The position numbers and the translations under genes are program-made. From NCBI GenBank assembly GCA_041481485.1, contig JBGPBY010000199.1, positions 1 through 11,931 on the forward strand: a stretch of 11,931 nucleotides of DNA, read 5' to 3'. Below, piece by piece: positions 6,950 through 11,931 of this stretch (positions are counted from its first letter, which is position 1; each line of letters starts with the position of its first letter). The notes beneath the pieces are model-generated. The model saw nothing but the letters and a program-made list of their open reading frames with translations. It did not search any database and had not been told where the DNA came from. This stretch comes from JBGPBY01 sp041481485 (GTDB taxonomy: Bacteria > Acidobacteriota > Terriglobia > 20CM-2-55-15).

Positions 6950-7987
6950 CTAAACGGTACGCACGTTCCATTGGTTGTCGAGACGCTGCGTCAGATCAAT
7001 GGGATCGCCAATGCCCACGGTGCCCCGCGCCACCTGGTAGGCCCAGACTTGAAAATAAGTCAGGGTTGCGCCGCCGAATATCGTCGAAAACGCGCCGTCC
7101 ACTGCATCCTGTCCGCACGGCACTTTGATGCGGCCGATGCGTGGCAAATGAAATCGGGCGTCGGTGGTGAACCATGTCCCGCCGATAAAGACTTCGGCGT
7201 AGGCATGAAAATCCATGTGGTTTTCCGGATCGGGAAATCCGATGTCCGGTACATGGCCCGTCACATAACGCGCTGGAATGTTAAACGTCCGGTTGAGCGC
7301 AATGGCGAGATGCGCAAAGTCGCGGCAAACTCCATAGCCGCGTTGAAGCACGTCGCCTGCGGAGAAATCCGGCCTGCCCGAAAGGTAGCGATACTCAATG
7401 TTTTCGTGAATCCATTTGCTGATGGCTTGAACTCGCGGCAGTCCGTGGTCGATGTTGCCGAATTTTCCCCAGGCGAAATCCGTGAGCTTATCGGAGTCGC
7501 AGTAGCGGCTGGGCAGGGTGTAACGCAACAATTCGGCGGGAAGTTCACCAGTTGTTTGTGGAGTCGTGGCGATTAGGTTGTAATTATCCGGCTGAGAGGG
7601 AACCGCAACGATGGCGTCGTGGCGAAAGCAATTCGTACCGGGCGCAAGCGTCACGCGGCACACACCGTTTCCATGACTGTCCGTGAATTCATCGGCCGGG
7701 AGATTATTGCCCAGCGCCAAGGCCTCGGAGATGACCGTGTGACTACGGTCGGGACGGAGCTTCAGATTCAGGAGCAATGAAGCCGTTCCCGTGACTTCAT
7801 AAACAAGACTGCAACCCACTCGGACGGTGAGATCGAAATGCGGTTCAATTTTCGGAAGTTGCATGAAACAGGTTAGCACGGCGCGAATTTCCGAAACATA
7901 GGGTGAAACGTTTCGGTACTGGTCGAGCTGAAAACCGGGTGACCAGGAATGCACTCCTAACCTGACAGGAGGGCAACATTTAGGCAT
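6950..7987 (-). CDS. Transglutaminase-like cysteine protease family protein
   Basis: This belongs to the bacterial transglutaminase-like superfamily, the short cytoplasmic-looking type. The catalytic triad is visible: C221 in GYGVCRDFAHLAIALNR, H261 in MDFHAYAEVFIGG, D276 in WFTTDARFHLPRIGR. Upstream are SRYCDSDKLTDFAW (160-173) and VQAISKWIHENIEYRY (186-201), typical of the family. Members act as proteases or cross-linkers on peptide amides; the substrate is unknown. Family homology seems to start near residue 42 (MQLPKIEPHFDLTVRVGC, ATG at 7864, 304 aa), and the first 41 residues look unlike the family. However, the ATG at 7987 has a good Shine-Dalgarno (AAGGA, 6-nt spacer), while the ATG at 7864 has none, so I keep the longer form with reservation. 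Relatives often sit beside circularly permuted ATP-grasp genes; none is seen here. Confidence 0.88.
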   Translation of the reverse strand: MPKCCPPVRLGVHSWSPGFQLDQYRNVSPYVSEIRAVLTCFMQLPKIEPHFDLTVRVGCSLVYEVTGTASLLLNLKLRPDRSHTVISEALALGNNLPADEFTDSHGNGVCRVTLAPGTNCFRHDAIVAVPSQPDNYNLIATTPQTTGELPAELLRYTLPSRYCDSDKLTDFAWGKFGNIDHGLPRVQAISKWIHENIEYRYLSGRPDFSAGDVLQRGYGVCRDFAHLAIALNRTFNIPARYVTGHVPDIGFPDPENHMDFHAYAEVFIGGTWFTTDARFHLPRIGRIKVPCGQDAVDGAFSTIFGGATLTYFQVWAYQVARGTVGIGDPIDLTQRLDNQWNVRTV

Positions 7988-7993
7988 AAAGTA

Positions 7994-7998
7994 TCCTT
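7994..7998 (-). promoter_or_regulatory. Shine-Dalgarno AAGGA supporting the 7987 start
   Basis: The minus strand reads AAGGA followed by 6 nt and then the ATG at 7987-7985. This is one of the better ribosome sites in the window and is the only reason to prefer the longer form of the transglutaminase-like protein over the ATG at 7864. Confidence 0.55.
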
Positions 7999-8037
7999 AT
8001 TGCGTACTCCCAGAATTCCCGAATATGATCATGCCGT

Positions 8038-8799
8038 GTGGTGGGTGAATTCATGCGTTCTGTAACAATGGTATTAGCGATTAGTGCGGTATTCGTTTGT
8101 CTACTTGCGTTTTCGTTAATCGCCGCACAAAAGGAGCAGTCCGGACTCTTCCACATTGAAGGCGTTGTATGCGATTCCGCTACGGGTGATCCAATACCTG
8201 GAGTTCTGGTTCAAGTCCTTTCCCAAAAAGGACCAGACAGCACAGCTCTTAGGACACGTGATAGCTTGCTGTCTACGGAGACTCCCGTGAAGACTTCGAC
8301 CGGGGCCGACGGCCGCTTTCAGATCGAGGTTCCCGTTCTCGAAAGAGCCATTGATGCTCCCGTGTTTCTGGTATTTGTGAGACAAGGTTACATCAATCGA
8401 ACGTTGTCCTACGCAGTCATACAGAACGAGACTGTGACAAGTCCGTTAGTCCGCTTAACCAAAATCGGAATCATTTCTGGACGGCTGCTCGATTCGAACG
8501 GGCAGCCCGCTGCTGCTGCGACTGTAACAGCCTATCGTTATCAGGGCACCGAAAATGGGCGCCAACTCATGTGGACAGGACGAATCCTCACGGATGACCG
8601 TGGCGAGTTTCGCCTGTTTGATCTGGCACCCGGGCGATATTTCCTTGGCTTTGCCGGAAAAGGCAATACCTTAGGCAATGCTGTTCCGGATCCTTTGAAG
8701 ATGATGCCGGCGCTTTACGCCCGAGCGGAAACTCTCTCAGCGGCCCAATTGGTTGAAGTGCAGAGTGGAGGTGAGACTGCATTGGGTACGATAGCCTAG
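8038..8799 (+). CDS. Carboxypeptidase-regulatory-like secreted protein, 5' part of a frameshifted gene
   Basis: A 253-residue product if begun at GTG 8038; ATG 8053 (MRSVTMVLAISAVFVCLLAF) gives a better signal peptide, with GGTGA just before it, and is the more likely start. After the signal peptide come two beta-sandwich units of the carboxypeptidase-regulatory-like type: IEGVVCDSATGDPIPGVLVQ (40-59) to about 128, and ISGRLLDSNGQPAAAATVTA (146-165) to about 207 with DRGEFRLFDLAPGRYFLGFA. Such secreted proteins are abundant in Acidobacteria; they have no known catalytic role. The frame ends at 8799 in the middle of the family sequence, and the remainder continues in a different frame from 8775. 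I see this as one gene of about 570 codons with a lost base, not as two genes. Whether the break is real or an assembly error is not decidable here. Confidence 0.75.
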   Translation: MVGEFMRSVTMVLAISAVFVCLLAFSLIAAQKEQSGLFHIEGVVCDSATGDPIPGVLVQVLSQKGPDSTALRTRDSLLSTETPVKTSTGADGRFQIEVPVLERAIDAPVFLVFVRQGYINRTLSYAVIQNETVTSPLVRLTKIGIISGRLLDSNGQPAAAATVTAYRYQGTENGRQLMWTGRILTDDRGEFRLFDLAPGRYFLGFAGKGNTLGNAVPDPLKMMPALYARAETLSAAQLVEVQSGGETALGTIA

Positions 8800-8831
8800 G
8801 CTCTACGCATATTGGCGCTATTCGCATCCAT

Positions 8832-9740
8832 TTGATCAATCCACCAGGTGAGAGTGCCCGAGATGTTTATCTCGGGTGGGCGTATCTCTCACCCCGATTT
8901 ACCGCAAGCTCCACAACTATGCAAAGGGAGTCGATACCGGATACCAAAATACATCTTGAAGCTGGCGAAGAGATCGTTAAGACATTTTGGCCGACACAAG
9001 TCGGAGAATTCCAGGTTGTACTTAAATCAGGCTCAGGTTCACCTCTGTATGTGCCTGTGGAATTCTCAGGCAGAGAGACGGACGTGAATCTGATCGTGTC
9101 AGAGCACGATGGCCGCATCGGAGTTCATGCGGTTCGGGAATTACCGGACGGAACAATTGTTCCATTGGCCGATGCGATGATTGCATTGTGCCCGGTGCGC
9201 ACGATGTGTTCTTCCTATTCCCCGATCAAGCTAAAATTGGGGAGTAATGGGACATTTTCCCAGTTCACCTACCAAGCCGGTCAATATGATCTCGATCAGA
9301 TCGAGGTCCCTCAAGGTTCATATGTTGCGAGTGCGCGACAGGGGAATCGCGATGCGCTCTCCGAAGGCGTCACACTATCCAACGATCTGGAAATACTTGA
9401 GATTCGGGTTCGACCTGGTTCTGGAACGCTTCGTTCAAAAGCCGTGGATCGTCAAGGCGGGGCTGTTCAGGACGCGCTGATTGCACTTTTACCTGAACCG
9501 CCGTTGGACAAAGTGAAACTGCATGGCATGCTGCGTTCCGCACGAACCGATCAGTTAGGGATTGTCGAGTTTCCGGGGGTCATCCCGGGTAAATATCGCG
9601 CCTATGCATGGGCTTCCGTTTCTGACGACGCTTATCTGGATCCGGATTTCATTGCGAGCTATTGGAAGAGTGGAACCCCCGTGAAGCTTCAGGAAAACGA
9701 CGCACCTTCGGTTGTCCTGACGATCCTCAACGAACCGTGA
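8832..9740 (+). CDS. Carboxypeptidase-regulatory-like secreted protein, 3' part of the frameshifted gene
   Basis: The reading frame is open from 8775 to the stop at 9740, so the homologous stretch DSLGSTHIGAIRIHLINPPG begins before the nominal TTG start at 8832. It carries further beta-sandwich segments: a central part with VYLGWAYLSPRF, EFQVVLKSGSGSPLYVPVEF and DVNLIVSEHDGRIGVHAVRE, then a last regulatory-like unit LRSKAVDRQGGAVQDALIAL to IPGKYRAYAWASVSDDAYLD and FIASYWKSG near the end. This SYWKSG-type ending is common in long acidobacterial proteins of this kind. The part has no signal peptide, no upstream promoter-like spacing and only a weak start codon, so translated alone it would stay in the cytoplasm and probably be non-functional. 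It is best read as the second half of the gene starting near 8053. Confidence 0.7.
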   Translation: MINPPGESARDVYLGWAYLSPRFTASSTTMQRESIPDTKIHLEAGEEIVKTFWPTQVGEFQVVLKSGSGSPLYVPVEFSGRETDVNLIVSEHDGRIGVHAVRELPDGTIVPLADAMIALCPVRTMCSSYSPIKLKLGSNGTFSQFTYQAGQYDLDQIEVPQGSYVASARQGNRDALSEGVTLSNDLEILEIRVRPGSGTLRSKAVDRQGGAVQDALIALLPEPPLDKVKLHGMLRSARTDQLGIVEFPGVIPGKYRAYAWASVSDDAYLDPDFIASYWKSGTPVKLQENDAPSVVLTILNEP

Positions 9741-9759
9741 AGCGGTGCGGAGACGCATG

Positions 9760-9852
9760 ACAACAGTGGAGGCCGACAATCAATGGAACCTCGACAAGTC
9801 GATGGCGTTCTATAAGGACCGATTCGCCGACGCGAGCGACTTTACTTTTGTC
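9760..9852 (+). pseudogene. Fragment of an M16 (insulinase-family) peptidase gene
   Basis: The plus frame from 9757 encodes a stretch with NQWNLDKSMAFYKDRFADAS and then DFTFV, which is the recognisable signature found before the second domain's FVFVGSF strand in M16 peptidases. Matching sequence stops at about 9852; what follows in the frame is unrelated and overlaps vapC on the other strand. At roughly 30 codons it cannot fold or function alone. It has no homologous sequence upstream, where the carboxypeptidase-regulatory-like gene ends at 9740. Confidence 0.6.
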
Positions 9853-10324
9853 TCTTCGCACGTTGAGTTCGTCGTTTGTGTCGAGAACTTCCTGTACCTG
9901 CAAGCGGATTGGTCCATTGAAGATCGGGAAATCGCGCAAAGTCCGCATCCGCCGTGTGCAGTATCGCCGAATGGTCAATCGCAATGGCCGCAATCTGCGC
10001 ATCGGTGACCAGATTTCCGGCAGCACCCAGGGTCTCCAGCAGTCTCAGTGTTTGCTCCACATGATGCGGACCGGGATCGAGTACCTGCGTGATGGGCTGT
10101 GATAGCCATGATCGGACATGTCCGGCAGCCTCCGACGGAGTCATGGGATGTTGAAAAACACGAACGCTCGTGCTCAGCCGAATGAAGCCAAATATGATGA
10201 CTGTCGGAAATCCAACAGGATCAGCTCCCGACATACAATTCTGCCACCACGTCACCGCGTCATTGTTGTAGGGCGATGAGGAATCATAAGCGTACAAGAG
10301 AAGGTTAAGGTCGGGAACGATCAT
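9842..10324 (-). CDS. vapC: VapC-type PIN-domain ribonuclease toxin
   Basis: A 160-residue PIN-domain protein. Seen: MIVPDLNLLLYAYDSS with metal ligand D5; FGFIRLSTSVRVFQHPMTP (45-63); NLVTDAQIAAIAIDH with D108; and TADADFARFPDLQW with D126/D128. VapC toxins are Mg-dependent endoribonucleases that cut tRNA or rRNA and arrest growth until VapB neutralises them. The second acidic residue usual at about position 45 of PIN domains (often Glu) is not obvious in the segment TVIIFGFIRL, as in some other members of this subgroup that I recall; this is worth checking. Its ATG overlaps the vapB stop by 4 bp (ATGA), giving translational coupling. Relatives mostly end near NPLAG (139-143); the last 17 residues are a basic tail, TGSSRHKRRTQRAKRQK, read through the adjoining DNA, with the stop near the edge of the M16 fragment. 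Confidence 0.88.
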   Translation of the reverse strand: MIVPDLNLLLYAYDSSSPYNNDAVTWWQNCMSGADPVGFPTVIIFGFIRLSTSVRVFQHPMTPSEAAGHVRSWLSQPITQVLDPGPHHVEQTLRLLETLGAAGNLVTDAQIAAIAIDHSAILHTADADFARFPDLQWTNPLAGTGSSRHKRRTQRAKRQK

Positions 10325-10584
10325 CGCTTCGGCCGTTTTGCTGTTTGAGATTCCGTTTCAAGTTCGTCTGTCAGCTTGTTCAGACTTGCAGGATCGATAC
10401 CCACCTTCAGTCCCATTGGTCTGGCTTGAACCTTGAAAGGCACAGAAGCGGCATCTTTCTGGTTTCCGGCAAGGCCCTTGCGAATCGCGATATTCAGAGT
10501 GTCCTTGAACGATCGCCGATGCCGATGCATTGCAGCACGCAGCAACCGCTCGACGTCAGTATCCAATGTCACGGTCGTTCTCAT
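10321..10584 (-). CDS. vapB: VapB-type antitoxin
   Basis: An 87-residue protein starting MRTTVTLDTDVERLLRAAMH, the ribbon-helix-helix opening of VapB antitoxins, followed by a helix HRRSFKDTLNIAIRKGLAG. The C-terminal half (VPFKVQARPMGLKVGIDPAS...) is the part that usually wraps around VapC. VapB binds and blocks VapC and, with it, represses the operon by binding the promoter. An upstream in-frame ATG exists at 10686, but the residues before M35 look non-coding and the promoter described below would lie inside it, so I take ATG 10584. The stop overlaps the vapC start by 4 bp. The region upstream, 10620-10759, holds no gene that I can see. Confidence 0.85.
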   Translation of the reverse strand: MRTTVTLDTDVERLLRAAMHRHRRSFKDTLNIAIRKGLAGNQKDAASVPFKVQARPMGLKVGIDPASLNKLTDELETESQTAKRPKR

Positions 10585-10589
10585 GAAGT

Positions 10590-10599
10590 CATCATGATG
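10590..10599. promoter_or_regulatory. Candidate VapB operator, 10-bp palindrome CATCATGATG
   Basis: CATCATGATG is its own reverse complement. It contains most of the predicted -10 box of the vapB promoter and begins 6 nt before the vapB ATG. Binding there by VapB or VapBC would block RNA polymerase, the usual autoregulation in this family. Ten bases is short, so chance occurrence is possible. Confidence 0.4.
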
Positions 10600-10619
10600 T
10601 CCGAAACTGTTGCTGTCAA
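10591..10619 (-). promoter_or_regulatory. vapBC promoter, perfect TTGACA -35
   Basis: On the minus strand TTGACA (10619-10614) is followed by 17 nt and CATGAT (10596-10591, 4 of 6 with TATAAT). Only GACTTC separates the -10 box from the vapB ATG at 10584, so a start site 6-7 nt downstream would fall on or next to the ATG. Confidence 0.55.
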
Positions 10620-10759
10620 GATGCTTTTGGCCGGGACGGTCACCTGTGATCAGCCGCGGATCCCTTCCCGGCGCCGATTGCGGCAACCGGCGGTCGCGTT
10701 ATGGGGCGGATGAGAGTCACGTTTACAAAAATTAACAGAGCAGCTCCCCGAACCGGATT

Positions 10760-11599
10760 ATGTTGGCAGACATGAGACATTCAAATTGGCTGATCAATCG
10801 TCGAGCATTCCTGCTGGGCGGGACCGCTCTGATTTCCGGGGCATCGAGACTCCTGAAGGCAGCTCCGTCCTGCACGCTGATTCCCGAACAGGAGGAAGGA
10901 CCTTATTACGTCGATTTTGGAAAAGCCCGCCGCGATGTGACGGAAGGCCGGCCGGGAATTCCGCTGCAACTGAGAATCGCGCTCGTCGATGCTGTCCGAT
11001 GTGAACCACTCGAGAATGCAGCCGTGGATATCTGGCATTGTGATGCATTGGGAGTCTACTCGGGGTTCACTTCGAACGGCGGTGGCGACCGGGGAGGCAG
11101 GGGACCGGGTTCTCCTCCGGGCGGCCGGGGCGGCCCACCTGCCGGACCTGGAGGTCCTCGCGGCCGCGGTGGCCGCGGTCAGGGCCCCATGGATGAAACA
11201 CGTTTTCTTCGCGGCGTGCAATTGACCAACAGGCAGGGGATCGCAGAGTTCGTCTCGCTCTATCCGGGATGGTATGCCGGGAGGACTATTCATATTCATC
11301 TCAAAGTCCATGTCGGAGGAGGGCTCGCGTCGGAAAGATACTCCGGCGGCCATGTGTCGCACACAGGTCAGCTGTTTCTCCAGGAGGAAATTACCGATCA
11401 GATTGCCAAACTGGAGCCTTATGTGAATCACACAAGCGTGCACCGGACGCTGCACAGCGAAGACAACATATTTCGAAATCAGGGCGGTGCGAAGTCCATG
11501 ATGTCACTGGACCGCTTGCAGAAAGGATCCAACTCCGGAGGGTTTGCCGCAGAAATATTATTGGCGGTAAACCCGGACGCATCGCCGGCAGTGTTCTAG
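10760..11599 (+). CDS. Tat-exported intradiol-dioxygenase-like protein with Gly/Arg/Pro-rich insert
   Basis: A 279-residue protein. Residues 12-30 (INRRAFLLGGTALISGASR) form a twin-arginine signal peptide, so it is likely exported folded. EEGPYY (45-50), VDIWHCDALGVYSGF (89-103) and the segment SLYPGWYAGRTIHIHLKVH (166-184) mark the intradiol ring-cleavage dioxygenase fold, like the protocatechuate 3,4-dioxygenase beta subunit. Likely Fe(III) ligands are Y100, Y172, H178 and H180, all present. Such enzymes open catechol rings between the two hydroxyls; exported members of this group have mostly undefined substrates. Between Y100 and Y172 lies a 37-residue low-complexity insert (107-143) of Gly, Arg and Pro, unlike the classical enzyme. 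ATG 10760 or the in-frame ATG 10772 could start it; neither has a strong Shine-Dalgarno. No partner subunit or catechol pathway gene is near. Function and substrate are inferred from the fold only. Confidence 0.85.
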   Translation: MLADMRHSNWLINRRAFLLGGTALISGASRLLKAAPSCTLIPEQEEGPYYVDFGKARRDVTEGRPGIPLQLRIALVDAVRCEPLENAAVDIWHCDALGVYSGFTSNGGGDRGGRGPGSPPGGRGGPPAGPGGPRGRGGRGQGPMDETRFLRGVQLTNRQGIAEFVSLYPGWYAGRTIHIHLKVHVGGGLASERYSGGHVSHTGQLFLQEEITDQIAKLEPYVNHTSVHRTLHSEDNIFRNQGGAKSMMSLDRLQKGSNSGGFAAEILLAVNPDASPAVF

Positions 11600-11614
11600 C
11601 CGCAATTTCTCACA

Positions 11615-11640
11615 CCGCCTGAATATTGGCGGCGTTTCTT
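11615..11640 (+). terminator. Weak intrinsic-terminator-like hairpin after the dioxygenase-like gene
   Basis: CCGCC (11615-11619), an 8-nt loop TGAATATT and GGCGG (11628-11632) form a 5-bp GC stem, followed by CGTTTCTT. It starts 15 nt after the stop codon. The stem is short and the T-run interrupted, so efficiency is doubtful. Between here and 11811 I see no gene. Confidence 0.4.
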
Positions 11641-11811
11641 AGCGGCAAACTGCGATTTTTGAATCTTTGGGATGGTTTTATACAGGGAGTTTGAGTTTCG
11701 TGCCCGCTTTCGAGATCAAAGCTCATCTATCGCTTGCAAAGATGACAACGGAGTCGATCTGCGGACGCGGTTATCCCCTGGAACTATTCCACTCGATTTG
11801 CATTCTTACTG

Positions 11812-11931
11812 TCAGCAGAGTAGTGGGATGAGGTTCAAGTTATCGAGCGCCTGTTGGAATAGGTCTTGATAAGGATAGCCTTCCGCCATCCGGATCCACA
11901 CACGGCGGACGGTGACTTGAATCTGGGCTCC
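11812..11931 (-). mobile_element. Transposase C-terminal fragment, probably IS1380-like (N-terminus beyond window)
   Basis: The minus frame from the window edge to TGA at 11814-11812 encodes 39 residues, including VTVRRVWIRMAEGYPYQDLF and QQALDNLNL. This resembles the C-terminal end of IS1380-type transposases, where RRVWxR....YPYxxLF is typical. Only the end of the enzyme is in view, so catalytic residues and terminal inverted repeats cannot be checked. If the element is intact its right end should lie within 11640-11811, where I found no clear terminal repeat. It marks the boundary of the region as accessible to transposition. Confidence 0.55.

Noticed and set aside
9745..10008. Plus-strand frame of 87 codons as a separate gene
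   Set aside because: Only the first 35 codons or so resemble a known protein (M16); the rest is antisense to vapC, so it is a gene fragment with a fortuitous continuation.
10345..10713. Plus-strand frame antisense to vapB
   Set aside because: Antisense shadow; vapB has a clear ribbon-helix-helix start, a promoter and overlap with vapC.
10781..11455. Minus-strand frame of 224 codons antisense to the dioxygenase-like gene
   Set aside because: A consequence of GC-rich codons; the plus strand carries the intradiol motifs and the Tat signal.
1..11931. CRISPR arrays, tRNA or rRNA genes
   Set aside because: No regularly spaced direct repeats, no tRNA-like cloverleaf and no rRNA conserved segments were noticed by eye; a formal scan was not possible.

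Overview
The window reads as accessory-rich chromosomal DNA from an environmental bacterium, most likely an acidobacterium. The pointers are a long secreted carboxypeptidase-regulatory-like protein, an M48 protease remnant with an HEFGHYDGGD motif, a VapBC pair, an M16 protease scrap and many decayed genes. This assignment rests on recalled family distribution, not on a search.

Left third (1-4113): nitrogen control and amino acid metabolism. Two genes resembling the two halves of the bifunctional glutamine synthetase adenylyltransferase GlnE lie back to back, 30 bp apart. The minus-strand gene (1-1378, running off the left edge) starts with two ACT-like domains of the GlnD type and then enters a GlnE nucleotidyltransferase module like the C-terminal, adenylylating half. 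The plus-strand gene (1409-2953) is a complete module like the N-terminal, deadenylylating half. It overlaps by 4 bp a PLP-dependent aminotransferase (2950-4113). The layout suggests a split GlnE in which glutamine sensing may be built into one half.

Middle (4163-7987): minus-strand genes mixed with debris. In order of coordinate they are a secreted NHL beta-propeller protein, a frameshifted and truncated M48 metalloprotease, a short secreted protein of unknown function, and a transglutaminase-like protease. Two copies of a degenerate repeat (6054-6119 and 6883-6935) flank the unknown gene, and a 55-bp near-perfect palindrome (6768-6822) lies beside it. This stretch looks like a site of past insertion and decay.

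Right (8038-11931): a secreted carboxypeptidase-regulatory-like gene split by a one-base frameshift; a scrap of an M16 peptidase gene running into the tail of a vapBC toxin-antitoxin operon; a Tat-exported intradiol-dioxygenase-like protein with a Gly/Arg/Pro-rich insert; a weak terminator; and at the edge the C-terminal end of a transposase, probably IS1380-like. The vapB start sits only 6 nt after a predicted -10 box that lies inside a palindrome, so the operon may be leaderless and self-repressed.
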